A DNA stretch of 64,000 bases from contig JAVRFV010002354.1 in NCBI GenBank assembly GCA_032716605.1, forward strand, positions 744,001 to 808,000. Direction: 5' to 3'. Positions 19,288 to 31,151 of this stretch are shown piece after piece. The notes under the pieces were generated by a model. The model saw only the letters and a list, made by a program, of their open reading frames with translations, was not told the DNA's origin and searched no databases. Position 1 is the first letter of the stretch. Every line of letters begins with the position of its first letter. Origin of the DNA: Paralithodes platypus. Its lineage: Eukaryota > Arthropoda > Malacostraca > Decapoda > Lithodidae. The position numbers and the translations under genes were made by a program.

Positions 19288-20015
19288 ATATAAGGTGGGG
19301 TTCAGGTAATGTGTTTGGGGGGGGGGGGAGTGTATCGTGGATTCACGATAGTCAGTGGTATAACCTACATTTTCTATGTATCATACCCTAGATACAGTTT
19401 GTACAGTATGTAAGCTTAATAAGTTAGATAAGGCCTATTATACGAAAGTATAGTATTTAAGTGTCTTTAGAAATGCATAAATGATTTATCATATAAACCA
19501 TGCTGTAATATTATGTAAGCGGTGCGATATTTACCGCTAGATATCCGCTACTAACTTAGCAGTAGCCGCTAGATTCGTAGAGTAAGACGATGACGTCTTG
19601 GATTGTGGCGCACCGCGTCAGAGCACGTTTATACTTCATCCAAGCAACACCTCCACTCTTTAGTTCGCCGCGATCCTGGTTCCGGTTTCATCTAGCTCTC
19701 ATCATAAACTTAAACTCAACTACATCCTACAGACAGACCGACTGACAGCTAAGCCTTATTATCATGATTTAAATTTCTTCAACCTTAGTTATTCATTCTT
19801 TATTAGTTCAGGTGCATCCATGCGGTCACCTTAATGTAAACATCCAATGGTGTTTGAATGACAGCCATTTGCCTACCATCTATCAGCACCTCCATCAGCA
19901 TTTCCACCTTGCCTAGCTGTATTTTATGGTGATTTAATAAGTGAGCATTATTATTTATTTACATTATATGAGCGGACCTTTTCAGTCTTAGGTAGCCTAG
20001 AGTAAACTTATCTTC
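19288..20015 (+). other. BEL/Pao 3' end: polypurine run and putative 3' LTR
   Basis: A G-rich polypurine tract (about 19315-19330) precedes TGTATCGTGGATTCACGATA, containing an inverted CGTG(G)ATTCACGA. This would be the start of the 3' LTR, running to near 20010. No second copy is seen upstream of gag, so LTR status rests on position only. No gene is seen. Confidence 0.5.
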
Positions 20016-20507
20016 CTTAAATCCGCCATAATTTTATTACAAAATTCAATTCAGTCTTTGGGTGATATTAGAATTGCTATTATGGAGGCGGTTAAGGCCC
20101 ACCAGGATTTAAGGGTGTACCTGGTCAAGAAGTTGCTGGATGATATTGGTCGCCGTGTAACTCTTTCCCAAGTCTTAACTGCCTCCCTACTCAATGCAGA
20201 AATTTGGAGTGTAGTTTTTAATATGGTAGATGGATTGAAGCAGATTACCTCCCAGCCTAAGAGAGAGCCTTTTAAGAAACCTTCCAATAAGCCCAAAAGC
20301 GGCGGAAAGCCCCAGCCTTCGCATGCTAAACAGTCCTTTCGCGACCCCAGGCCTCCTCCACAGCAGGGAGGTAATCAGCACAAATCAAAACAAGGTAAAT
20401 ACTCAGGTTATAGAGGTAAGTCACGCCCAAAGCCTAATCAGGGACAGACATCCGCCAAAACTAACCAGCCGGCTGATACCAACCCACCACCACCACCAAA
20501 AAACTAG
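20016..20507 (+). pseudogene. DIRS copy 2 Gag C-terminal fragment
   Basis: It aligns with the last part of copy 1 Gag: LQNSIQSLGDIRIAIMEAV, then a basic Lys/Pro/Gln tail ending in PPPPPKN and a stop. The N-terminal two thirds, including the Cys array, is missing, cut at the junction with the BEL-derived sequence near 20015. Confidence 0.75.
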
Positions 20508-20519
20508 TCAACCAAACTC

Positions 20520-20969
20520 TCTCTCTCTCCAGGGGCCGTGCTCAGGCGTGTTGGATACGAGAGTAGCTCTACCGGACAGACCCAGTATAGAAACTGGGTC
20601 ATTCCAGGCATTCCGCAGGGCCTGGCCCCGGCTAACTACTACTGCATCACAGTAGTAAGCAAAGGAATCACCTGGCAGTGGATCCAGCAGCCTCGACTGC
20701 GTCAGGTGCTAGAATACAACAATGTTTCAGTAGAGGTGGAAGCCCTGGTCTAGGAAATGGTCGCCAAACAGGTCATTGTCCCAGTAAATCCAACTTGTCA
20801 TACATTCACCTCCAGACTTTTCCTAGTGCCAAAGAGGGACAGTGTGCAGATGCGACCAGTAGTAGATCTCTCGTGTCTGAACACATACATTCACAATTCA
20901 CCCTTCAGAATGCTTACAGTGATTCAAATCAGGCTCACACTTCTGACGCAGGGTTGGATGTGCTCATTA
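20520..20969 (+). pseudogene. DIRS copy 2 RT, N-terminal fragment
   Basis: It reads ITWQWIQQPRLRQ, then an in-frame TAG at 20751-20753, then FLVPKRDSVQMRPVVDLS and WMCSL, where LINE-H1 begins. Copy 1 reads straight on from WMCSL to DLTDAYW, which fixes the insertion point. DIRS sequence resumes at 28705. Confidence 0.78.
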
Positions 20970-21522
20970 ATAATAATAATAATAATAATACTTTATTTCA
21001 GACTCACACAGTACAGAGGGGACCATACTGGGGTCCATATATACCTTACAGTAACATAAATATATATAAATATATATAAGCTACTGTACATAGGCTACAT
21101 AAAATAAAAAGAAATTAAATAATACCCAGCTTGCTATCATGTAGTTCACAGCACTGCCTCAACCAAAAACAGTGGTCATCAAACTACTGTGTTACCAAAA
21201 CCACTGTCCTAATTGTGTACAGTACCATGCCTCGCATCATTTAGCTTCCGGTACAGTATGTTGCTACAGTACAGTATAGGAATATCGGTACTGTACTGCA
21301 CTATGAGGATCAGTACCGGTATGCTAATTCTGTAGAGTAGCAGACCTGAAATCATTACTTAAGGTTAAATATAGAGCAACTTCCTCCAGTGTGCCTGGAT
21401 CCTGGAGGTGTACACTATGCTTGGAGTTTGTAGCATTTTAATGATCCTGTTCTCAGAAGTGTTAAGGCGCTGAATGAATTTATATGTTAGCTTTCTAATG
21501 AGTGATTTGTAACAGTGTAAGT

Positions 21523-24197
21523 TCATATAGGCACATAGCGTACTTGTACTCTCATATTTTGAGCCCCAGAAACATTTTCATGATATTGTGATATGAGATA
21601 CTTAAGTCTATTCACTGTAATTTTCTTATAGTTCCACCATAGTTGTGCTGTATACATTGGTGAGCAGTAGGAGTTGAACAATGTTATTTTTGTATCCCAT
21701 GTGCACATATGAAATTTTCTTAATATTGAATTTCCCTGCATGTAAAGTTGCCTTCGCTGACGACCCATATCCTCATCATCTGAGCGATCACATGAAATAT
21801 AGTGTCCTAGATACTTTACTTTACTTACTTCTTCTATAATTTCTTCATACAAATGGAATTTAGGTAGCTTTGATTTCAATAGAAGGTTAGATTTAAATAT
21901 TATGATATTGCTCTTTATAGGATTAAATTTGACTGAATGTTCGATTCCAAATTTTTCACATACTCTTAATAATTTATCCAGTCCTGCTCCAGAGGGCGCG
22001 ATTAAGGCTAGGTCATCAGCATACATGAGATGATTTACAATGGTGCTGCCAATACAGCACCCAGTGCGAGTCTTGTTCAGCTCCAGACTAAGATCATCCA
22101 TGTAGACGTTGAAAAGATACGGAGACAATATCCCCCCCTGCCTAACACCATTGGTTACGGCGAAAGAGCCTGACAGGATGTTGCCCCATCTTACACACAT
22201 TTTTTGATTAGCATACCAGAAAATAAGTATCCTAACAATATAGCTAGGCACTCCCCGTTAACTAATTTTTCAAATAAGGTTTTGTGACACACCCTATCAA
22301 AAGCCTTACTTGCATCAAGAAAACAAGAGAAAATTGAGCTATTTAGTTTGTTGTATGTATCAATCACTTCTTTCAGCACATATATGCATTGGTCTGTGCC
22401 GTGATTTTTCTTAAAGCCAAACTGATTGCTGCTGGTGACAATATATGCAGACATTCTTTCTAGCATTATCATTTCAACTACCTTACTCACCACACTAGCA
22501 AGTGCTACTGGGCGGTAGTTGTCTTTTGCTGTAATTTTACCTGATTTATCTTTAATGACAGGAACAAGTATTACGGATATCATAGACTCCGGCAGGACAC
22601 CATGCGTAAATAGACTGGTGATGCAAGAACTAAGTTTATCTATTAACAACTTATCTGCATATTTAAGATGTTCTGCATATATACCATCCAGCCCACAAGC
22701 TTTATTTAGGTTAAGTTTTCTTATGGCATTCTCAAGATCACTTTCAGTCACTTTAATGTCTTCATAATTACTATCTTTCACATATTGAATTGCACCATTA
22801 GTAGACCTTTGGTTTACACTGTTAAGTAGTTCCTTAAAATGAGTTTTCCATAAGTCAGCAATGTTCTCTTCACCCGTAACCCCCTCAACACTGACAGGTA
22901 ATGGTGTGTTACAATTTTGCATGGATCTGATGTCCTTCCAAAAACAGTTAGTATCCTTTTCTGCCAGACTCTTTGCAAGGGCTTCCTTCCTTAATTGGTT
23001 TTCATTTTGCTTAATAAATCTAATGGCATATTTGGTCCTAGCCTTTGCTCTTTTGTGAAGTTCAAATATAGGCCCCTGTCTAGGCTGACCTACTTCAAGC
23101 CAATGAGACCTAGCATCTCTGGAGGCCTGATACAGGTCAGCCACATAGTCTTGCCAACCTGGCTTATTGAATGAGGACTTATATTTACGGCTATTAAAAA
23201 TACTTTCCCCCGCTTTTGATAAAGAATCTATTATACTATTGTAAAATGTAATAATGTCCTTTCTGTGTTGTGCATCACTACATTTTGGATCCCTGCATTG
23301 TGCTACACCATTACCATCATATTGCACCCTATTTAATAAGTCCTTGGTTTTATCACAGTACATTTGGCACTCTTCATTTGAGATTACATTCCATGGAACT
23401 TTTGCCTTGATGCTATTGCTAGTTTCTGTTATTTCCGGTGCTTTATTAATTTGGATTGTTAATTCTATAGGTATGTGGTCGTCATCCGTAATGTCGTATC
23501 TTATGGCCATTTCTGAGATAGAGTCATGAAAGTCAGAGCTAGAGATTGCATGATCAAGCCACGACCTGGTCTCCCATGCTTCACTAACATATGTATAGCT
23601 ATTTTCTGGAAGCAGGTTTTTGGAGGACAAAATTAAACCTTGCTCCTCACAAAACCTTAACATATGTTTAGCAAACATGGAACCACCCAACTCGTGAGGG
23701 GTAGCATTCCAATCACCTACCACTGAGTAACACGTTATCTCTAATTCAGAAATTAGGCCACCAAGCTCCCCTAACTTTTCCAAATAAAGTTCTTCATTTT
23801 CTGCACACTGATACGGTAAGTAAACACAAAATATTGCAAATTTTCTGTGTCCCACTTCCAGCTGTATTCCCGCACACCAGCTTAAATTTGTCTCAATGGT
23901 TTTAATTACACTATCTAGGCACGATCTCCACATTATTGCAACTCCCCCTGGGGGGTGACCTGCCACAATACCATCACGTGTGTCCGTAGTGGAGACCCCG
24001 TACCCATGGAAATCTTTATCTAATATGTTCAAATTACCTAAGTCCTGTTTTGTGTACCAGGTTTCCTGAAGGCAGACTATGTCACTGGTCCTTAATGTAG
24101 ATACGATGTCAGGTCGCAACAGGAGATTCCTCTTTGTTTTGGGGAGTCCTCTGCAATTGTATGAAGTTACTTTTATACTTGCTGCTATCCCCTCCAT
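21523..24197 (-). pseudogene. LINE-H1 ORF2: endonuclease and reverse transcriptase
   Basis: An APE-type endonuclease (SYNCRGLPKTKRNLL, VCLQETWY, VVGDWNATPHE, RSWLDHAI near the SDH position) is followed by the RT: ACGLDGIYAEHL, NYRPVALAS, FLDASKAFDRV, GVRQGGILSPYLFN and catalytic YADD (MYADDLALIAPSG). Start chosen: the ATG at 24197-24195, which shares its A with the ORF1 stop (TAATG). One base is missing near 22260 compared with LINE-H2, shifting the frame between RT motifs A and B. Otherwise it is open. Clade uncertain (CR1/Jockey-like group). Confidence 0.82.
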
Positions 24198-25654
24198 TAC
24201 TGCGAGTTGGATAGTGGTGTGCGATGCCTCCAAGTCCCAGAAGCCTCTGCACTGTCCTCATTGGGATATTGTCTTGGTTCTCTGTACCAGTTGACATATG
24301 CATCTTCTGGCCACAGGTCAGGATTCATGAAAACATCTGGATCTGGACATTCGCTAGTTATACAAAAGGAGGCACAGGTAGTGGACCTGGAGAGGGTGGT
24401 CAGCTGTCTTACCTCTATATTTATATGTAGATTATCAGCCAAGTATATCTTGAGATTCTCAGCAGTAACACTAGGGTTGAATCCTGTGGCAAACACCCTA
24501 GCTAGTCGGGGCCTTTTGATGGTATTGAGGCCAGTATCCTTGACCCTACCTTTAATTCCTGGCTGGTTTCTCGGTCTAGGGTGAACCTGCTCGCCTTCCC
24601 TAGAGTAGCGAGGCTTGCCATTCACCCATTTGACCATAGTCCATGGGTTTTCCCTTGCATTGGCTCCTTCATTTGGTTCAGTTTGTGTAGGTAAATTTGA
24701 GGATGGTGTAGCTGGCACTGTATTATCTTCTCTCGTTGCCGACGATAAAGATTGCTGTTGTGTTCGGTGTTGTTGCTGTTGTGGTCGCTGCTGCTGCCAC
24801 ACCTGGTGTTGCCTTTGATATGAATGCTGCTGCTGGGTTAGTTTGGATTGTTGTAGTTGTCGCTGGTGTTGTTGTTTTTGTTGATGCTGTTGCTGCTGCT
24901 GCACCTGCTGTTGTTGCTGCTGCACCTGCTGCTGTTGTTGCTGCTGCACCTGCTGCTGTTGTTGCTGCTGCACCTGCTGTTGTTGCTGCTGCATCTGCTG
25001 TTGTTGCTGCTGCACCTGCTGTTGTTGCTGTTGCACCTGCTGGTGCTGCTGCTGTTGTGGTTGTTGCTGCTGTTGTGGTTGTTGCTGCTGTTGTTGTTGT
25101 TGCTGTTGATGCTGTTGTTGTATGGGTCGCTGTTGTTGCTGGGGCTGTTGTGTTTGGAGTTGTTGCAGCTGTTGCTGTTGTAGTTCAGCCTGCTGTTTCT
25201 GGTGGTGGTGTTGTAGGCCTATGGGTGGTTGTTGTTGTTGATGCTGTTGTTCTAGATGCTGCTGCTGTTGTTGTGTCACTTGTGCCTGTGGTTGAGGTGG
25301 AGCGTTAGTAGAGTTATTTTCTAACTTATTCACTCTGTCAGCTACATTTGAAACCACACTGCTTATGTCCACTATGGTTTCTTTTTGACCTGTGGTACAC
25401 TCTCTCAGTAATTTAACTTCCATTTGGGTGTTCTTGATTTCACTAAGTAGCACTGACACATCTATCCTATCAAATTGTATAGGTGGTAGGTCCTTTAGGT
25501 CCATGGCCACGAAAGTGGGTAAGCCCATAGCCTTACTCTCTTGTAGCAATTTAATAATGTCTTTAATGTTCTCAGCACTTTTGTTTGCACCAGGTCTTGG
25601 TCTTGGTGCGAGAGTCACGCTCGACTGGTCGAGGTGTGGCCTTAGTATCGGCTC
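24197..25654 (-). pseudogene. LINE-H1 ORF1, C-terminal part with long polyglutamine
   Basis: A presumed RNA-binding ORF1 protein. Order: a conserved segment LPTFVAMDLKDLPPI with IDVSVLL, a coiled-coil-like stretch, about 170 residues dominated by Gln (CAG/CAA repeats), then a C-terminal RRM-like domain (RLARVFATGFNPSV...ASFCITSECPD). It ends in TAA overlapping the ORF2 ATG. The N-terminus lies at 28265-28486, displaced by LINE-I. An upstream TAG near 25660 marks the edge of the preserved frame. It matches a conserved ORF1 type that I recall from many invertebrate LINEs. Confidence 0.7.
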
Positions 25655-25689
25655 TCTCTCCTAGGATAAACTTATAAACTATAATGAAA

Positions 25690-28265
25690 AAGGACAGGTT
25701 GAGAATAAAAGAAGATTGTTCCCCCGTGGGCATTCTCACCCCAGCCTCACTATTGTGAGGCTGATCTTTTCCTCCATACTCCCTCTAGGTAGTCCTTAAC
25801 ACTCCGTGCAGTGGTCTCATTCCACATGTTTAGGTCGTTCAGGCCGAGCAGGTAGATCACTATTCCGTCGAGCCCCCATTCATACCTTCCTACCACTGCA
25901 TTCCATTCCTCCGCACCAATCTCTTGCACTATGGATCTTAGCATTACCCGCCTTTCTCCTTCATATTTTCTGCACTTTAGGAGGATATGCTCCACAGTCT
26001 CGTCCTCCCCACTCTCGCACATCTTGCATGCCTTGTTGCCTTCATTTGACCATCTATATGTTCTGCTGTTCAGCTCAAGCGACTTAGTTCGGGCCTTGAA
26101 GAGGAGTTCACCTCCAATGCTCCCATCGTAGAATGGCTCCCTTCTTGGCTGTTGCTTACACATGTACCATTCTAGTGAACTCTTGTTTCTCATATTCCCC
26201 GCCCATTCGTCCCTTGCTACGCTTTGTACCCGTTTGCCGATCTCTTTCTTCCATCTCTCATGGCTCCACATTTCCATACTTTCCCCCATCATGATACCAC
26301 GCATTCCGTACTTCTCTATCTTTCTGTCGCACATCTTGTTCCATTTACTACTCTCCTTAGCCCATTCAAACACCTTTCGTGCCCATCTATCACCATTCAT
26401 TTTTTCCAGTCTGACCCGGTACCGTAGGACTCCCTTGTCTATTCTTTCTTCAAAGGAGCTCCATCCCGCGTCACCTCTCAAGGCTTCTACTGCAGTGTAC
26501 TTGTTCGCTCCCAGTGCGAGCCTTCCGACCCTATTCTGGGCAACTTCCAGCTTTGCCGTGTCATTCGTTGTCCACGGGATGGTTTCCAGACCATACATCA
26601 GGCCTGGCACCGCCATACCTTTCCATACTCCTCGCACTACTTCATACTTGTTCGCTCTACACCTTGCAGCACTGCCAAGTCTTCCCACCCATTGGCTCGC
26701 TCTTGTTAGTCTCTCATCTTTTGTTTTCTCGCATCCTCTTGCATCCACTGTCATTCCCAGGTACTTGTATTCATTTGTTTGGGTAATTATATTATTCCCA
26801 AGTAGCCACGTCGCACCCACATCCGTTTCATCTCCATTCACTACCAATACTTTACTTTTCTCCCTGCTAAAACTCACATTCAGATCATTCCCATATTCGG
26901 ACACCACATCTAGCATCCTCTGCAGATCCTCTCGGTTGTCGCTCATGATCACTACGTCGTCTGCATATAGCAAGATACCCAGACGTTCGTTCCCAATTAG
27001 TGTTCCCCTGCCGGCTTCTTTCATTCTTGCAGCTAGTTCCTCTGTGTACATCCCAAACAGGAGGGGGGATAGCCCACAGCCCTGTCTAACTCCCCGCTTG
27101 TTTTCGACCCAGTCTGTCTCTATATCCCCCATACTGTATCTAGCCCTGGTATTCTCATACATACCTCTTATAATATTTATTATCTTTTCACTCACTCCTA
27201 CTGTTTCAAGCAGCCTACACAACTTGTACCTGTTCACTCTGTCATATGCTTTCTCTATGTCTAGGAAGGCGAAGTATCCCTTCCGTCCGGACTTTTTCGT
27301 ATTCTCTATCACTTCTCTCACTACGAACATGTTATCTTCCCCTCTTCTGTCCACTCGAAACCCATTCTGTTCTTCTCCCATCACTCTGTTCCTTTCAAAG
27401 ATCCCTTTCAGCCTTTCATTCAGCACCCCACAGAACACCTTGGAAATTGTGTCCGTTAGCGTTATTGGTCGGTAGTTTTTCAGCTCTTTCTTACTCTTGT
27501 GACCCCCTTTGTGCAGGAGGGTCACCCGGCTCTCGTTCCATTTATACGGTACCCTCTCTCCTGACCATACTTTCTTAAAAAGTCCATACATGCCTTCAAT
27601 TACTCCATTCCCACCCTCTTTGTAGAATTCATATGGGATCTCGTCGTTTCCTGCGGCTTTACCGTTCTTCAGTTTCTTGACACATTTCCTTATCTCTTCT
27701 CTACTGATCTCGTAATCCATATTTTCATCTACTGGTATCTTTCTTCCTATTATCAGGTTGGGTTCGCCCCTATCCTCCACCTCATTCGCACCCCCTATGT
27801 TTTCCCAGAATTCTTTTACTGCCCTAGCTTTCTCCGGTTTCCCTCTCACCTCTCTTCCGTTCACCATTATTACTTCCACATTCACTCTTTCACTCTCTTG
27901 TTCTCCCCTTAGGAAGTCATACCATTCTCTGCTGACCTCACCACCTCTTGCCTTCAGCTCATCTACTACATCCTTATCGGCTTTTACTCTCGCTTTCCTT
28001 ATTAAACCTCCTGTTATGCTTTTGTGCTTCCTGTATTCCTCCCATGCTTCCTCATATGCGACCCGTTCATTCTCACCGTTGTCCTTGGACCTCCTTAGTC
28101 TTCTACACCTTCGGTTGCTCTCTTTTCTTTTTTTTCTGGCAGATTCGATGTCTTGGTTCCACCATCTCCTCTGGGGTCTCCTATTATTTCCTTTCTTTTT
28201 CCTCCCGACTCTTCTTTCAGCTACTTCTTTCACTGTCTTGGTGAATTCTTCATTCAACTCGTTTA
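25690..28265 (-). mobile_element. LINE-I, 5'-truncated LINE inside LINE-H1 ORF1
   Basis: A minus-strand LINE lacking its endonuclease, with a short 3' UTR (25690-25749). It interrupts ORF1 of LINE-H1, so it is younger than LINE-H1, which is younger than DIRS copy 2. Target duplication is not clear by eye. Confidence 0.65.
25750..28265 (-). CDS. LINE-I reverse transcriptase ORF, open but truncated
   Basis: About 835 residues without a stop: a linker (RRPQRRWWNQDIESARKK), the RT (LKNGKAAGNDEIPYEF, NYRPITLTDTISKV, FLDIEKAYDRV, GVRQGCGLSPLLFG, catalytic YADD in LLYADDVVIMS), a thumb/connection region and a C-terminal C-x2-C-x8-H-x4-C finger (CKMCESGEDETVEHILLKC). The open frame runs on to 28371, but residues upstream of about 28265 are read from LINE-H1 DNA. 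The endonuclease is missing by 5' truncation. Clade unresolved. Confidence 0.75.
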
Positions 28266-28486
28266 ATATTTCGATAATTGTTATCTTCACTAGTACCAAT
28301 AAGATCGAACACTCTGTTCTTGGCTGCCACAATTTTATCTTCATCATAAAAGGGCACACACAGCTGCACAATACTGTCTGTAGGTAGACTATCTATTTTA
28401 TTTGATATAAAGCATAACAGTTCGTTGATTTCAAGGCCATCACTATTTCGTCCCTGGGTTGAGATTGTCCCACCTCGCCCCGCCAT
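28265..28486 (-). pseudogene. LINE-H1 ORF1, N-terminal part
   Basis: It reads MAGRGGTISTQGRNSDG, then INELLCFISNKIDSLP and SIVQLCVPFYDEDKI. This is the usual N-terminus that precedes the DLKDLPPI segment in this ORF1 type. It stops abruptly where LINE-I sequence begins (near 28265), consistent with one gene split by a 2.6-kb insertion. Confidence 0.6.
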
Positions 28487-28704
28487 CTTGTTTGAAAGCC
28501 AGATGACCAGGGGGGCAGATATTCCACTTCACTTTTCACTCACTTATGGACTATTCACTAACACTGTATATGTTCCACCACTTTCTCTGTGCATTCATTG
28601 TGGAGTTATATACGTTGTTTGCTCTGTGTAGTGTTGACATAGGGTATATATGTTGATAACTTGGAGCAGCAGTTTACCCAAGGTACCTCTCTTCTTCTTC
28701 TTCC

Positions 28705-29301
28705 ATTAGACCTGAAAGACGCCTATTGGCATGTCCCCATCAACAAAAGGTTCCAAAAATTCCTCGTCTTGGGGATCAGGCAAGAGACTAGTCTTTCAGA
28801 GAATGCCTTTCGGTTTGAACCTGGCACCGAGAATTTTCACGAAATTAGTCCAGCAGGCCCTCATGCCATTGTTGGACCAGGGTATAAAGGTGTTGTGGTA
28901 TCTAGACAACTGGCTAGTGGTGGCGGAGTCAGAAGAGTTATGTCACATTCATGTCAACCAAGTAATCAATTATGTACAAACCCTAGGGTTCAAGGTCAAC
29001 TTGGCAAAGTCTCTTCTTGTTCCCACACGGAAAATTCAGTGGATAGGGCTGGTCTGGGATACTATCAATCTAACTCTTACTCAGAGTGTGGACAATTGCA
29101 ACAGATTTTGCAAGAAACTGTTTCGTTTTCTCCACAGTCTGAATACGACGAGGAGGACGTGGGAGTCCCTGGTCGGCTCTCTCAACTGGATCCAATTAAC
29201 TGTGAATTTGGGCCGGTTGAAAGTCAAGAGATTAATTTTGGAAGGCAACAAAGTTTTTCCTCTTTTGCCCGAAGGAAAATTATGGCCTATTCTTCCATTA
29301 A
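28705..29301 (+). pseudogene. DIRS copy 2 RT, palm fragment
   Basis: It resumes with LDLKDAYWHVPINKRFQKF, MPFGLNLAPRIF and LWYLDNWLVVA, where copy 1 has YLDD, so the second catalytic Asp is Asn. There is also a frame change near 28790. It ends at the TTAA where MITE-A entered; copy 1 keeps the equivalent empty site at 7435-7438. Confidence 0.78.
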
Positions 29302-29910
29302 CCTAAGAAGTGCGCATGGGGGTAATTAGAAACGTCCCCCTGTGCTGACGTATTTGAGCTGTTTCCATCACTAAAATATTAATTTTACCATAAATAGCAT
29401 TAATACTTATCCATACGCGCCTATTATGGGTTGATTATAAAGGTATTAACCTGAAACAACAATAAAACGAGTGAAAACAGCGTTTGGATGGTCAAAATCG
29501 GAGATACAGGCCGCGAGTTATATAATGTATGGGTGAGGCAACCTGCTTTCCCGCCAATTTCCCCCAAGGCCACTGAGACACAGTCGATCGATATTCTCTC
29601 TCTCTCTCTTGCACTCGCTTGCTAACACTGATGACAATGCCCTGCTTGCAACTTGCTAATGTTAGCACGAAAATATACCTCAGAATAAGGGAATAACGGA
29701 AAATAGGTGATAACTGAAGGAGGGGAGGAAAGTGGGGAAGGAGGGGAGGTAGAGGAGTGATATTTTGCATGGCCCAGGGGCACCCCCCCCGCCCCTTCCC
29801 CATTTTTTTTTTTGTCAATGTTTAAAGTTGATTTTTTTTTTCTCTGACTCTTAAGAGTCTTCCCGCAGTCCGCCGGGGGAACTCTTAAGAGTCTTCCCGC
29901 AGTTCCCGGG
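29302..29910 (-). mobile_element. MITE-A, piggyBac-type miniature element
   Basis: 609 bp between TTAA at 29298-29301 and TTAA at 29911-29914. The ends are CCTAAGAAGTGCGCATGGG and ...GCAGTTCCCGGG. The right end carries the ACTCTTAAGAGT palindromes and CCGCAGT-CGCCGGGGG block of the piggyBac element ending at 3674. The interior is non-coding, with an (AG)n run and a poly-T/A stretch. Likely mobilised by the piggyBac transposase (inference). Confidence 0.85.
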
Positions 29911-29914
29911 TTAA

Positions 29915-30513
29915 TCCACAGCTTACTGTCGGTCTGGGCAAAGACCGAAACACTGTACTCGATAACGACATGGGTTTCTCCTCCACCTACGGTATGGGTA
30001 GACACGGATGCTTCAGGGATACTAGGCTGGGGGGTATCAGTCCAATCTAGGCCATCAAGGGCAGGGTACTTGGTCCCAAAACAATTTGTTTCACATCAAC
30101 AAACAGGAGCTTCTAGTACCTTTATTTTTCCTCCATACTCACGGCTCTTCATTGCAAGAGAAGTCAATAGCATTTCGGATGGACAACTTAAATGCAGTCC
30201 ATTGTATTCAGAAACAGGGTCAGTGAGGTCTCGAGAGTTGCTAAAAGTGTCCGAACAGATTTTTGCTCTAGCCGAATCGCTGAGCATTCATCTGCATGCA
30301 TCATATCTCCCAGGCGTGTCGAACGTCTGGGCGGACGCTCTGTCTCGGAGACAGAGCATTTTAGTAGAATGGGCTCTCAAGCAAACCGTCTTCAACAAGA
30401 TGATTGCCGTGCCTTACCGTCCACAAGTGGATCTGTTTGCATCCGAGGGAAACCACAGGCTCTCTCTCTTCCTAAGCCGCCAGAATCGCACTCCGGCGGG
30501 GGGTTCCGATGCC
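29915..30513 (+). pseudogene. DIRS copy 2 RNase H fragment
   Basis: It contains YGMGRHG or, in the alternate frame, the VDTDASG-equivalent region near 29990-30020, then LHASYLPGVSNVWADALSRR (shown to its Arg-Arg end near 30353) and PQVDLFASEGNHRL. Frame changes show decay. It stops at the TTAA (30514-30517) of MITE-B. Confidence 0.72.
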
Positions 30514-30517
30514 TTAA

Positions 30518-31147
30518 CCCGGGAGCTGCGGGGAGACTCTTAAGAGTTCCCCCGGCGCACTGCGGGAAGACTCTTAAGAGTCAGAGAAAATAAAAATCAA
30601 CTTTTGACATCGAAAAAAAAAAAAAATTTTATATTTTTTTTTTTTTATTTTATTTTTTTTTTTTGGCCCCTGGGCCATGCAAAATCTCAGTCCTCTACCT
30701 CCCCTCCTTCCCCACTTTCCTCCTCTCCTTCAGTTATCACCTATTTTCCCTGTTATTCCCTTATTCTGAGGTATATTTTCGTGCTAACATTAGAAATCCG
30801 ATTGGAGGGTGTGGTCATCACTGATAGCAAGCGAGTGCAAGAGAGAGAGAGAGAGTATCGATCGACTGTGTCTCAGTGGCCTTGGGGGAAATTGGCGGGA
30901 AAGCAGATTGCCTCACCCATACATTATACAACTCGCGGGCTATATCTCCGATTTTGACCATCCAAACGCTGTTTTCACTCGTTTTATTGTTGTTTCAGGT
31001 TAATACCTTTATAATCAACCCATAATAGGCGCATATGGATAAATATTAATGCTATTAATGGCACAATGAATATTTTAGTGACGGAAACACCTCAAATACG
31101 TCAGCACAGGGGGACGTTTCCAATTACCCCCATGCGCACTTCAGAGG
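30518..31147 (+). mobile_element. MITE-B, piggyBac-type miniature element
   Basis: 630 bp between TTAA at 30514-30517 and 31148-31151, in the opposite orientation to MITE-A and MITE-C. It begins CCCGGGAGCTGCGGGGAG and ends GTGCGCACTTCAGAGG. The interior matches MITE-A and -C closely, including the (GA)n tract, and has a long A/T run at 30614-30664. Confidence 0.87.
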
Positions 31148-31151
31148 TTAA

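Larger units (their letters stand above)
20966..28704 (-). mobile_element. LINE-H1, non-LTR retrotransposon in DIRS copy 2
   Basis: A minus-strand LINE with a 5' leader (28487-28704), ORF1 (split by LINE-I), ORF2, a 3' UTR of about 550 bases and an (ATT)n tail at 20966-20993. ATTA at the tail edge and ATTAG at 28705 suggest a 4-5 base target duplication merging with the tail. A second copy of the same family, LINE-H2, lies at 43322-46525 and is nearly identical over the shared part. Confidence 0.8.

Noticed and set aside
24736..25308. Val/Ala-rich and Leu-rich plus-strand frames
   Set aside because: They are antisense readings of the CAG/CAA repeat of LINE-H1 ORF1.
26162..27475. 437-residue plus-strand frame
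   Set aside because: Ser/Leu-rich antisense of the LINE-I RT; no family resemblance.
28250..28371. N-terminal residues of the long LINE-I frame beyond about 28265
   Set aside because: They are read out of frame from the LINE-H1 ORF1 segment next to the insertion point.
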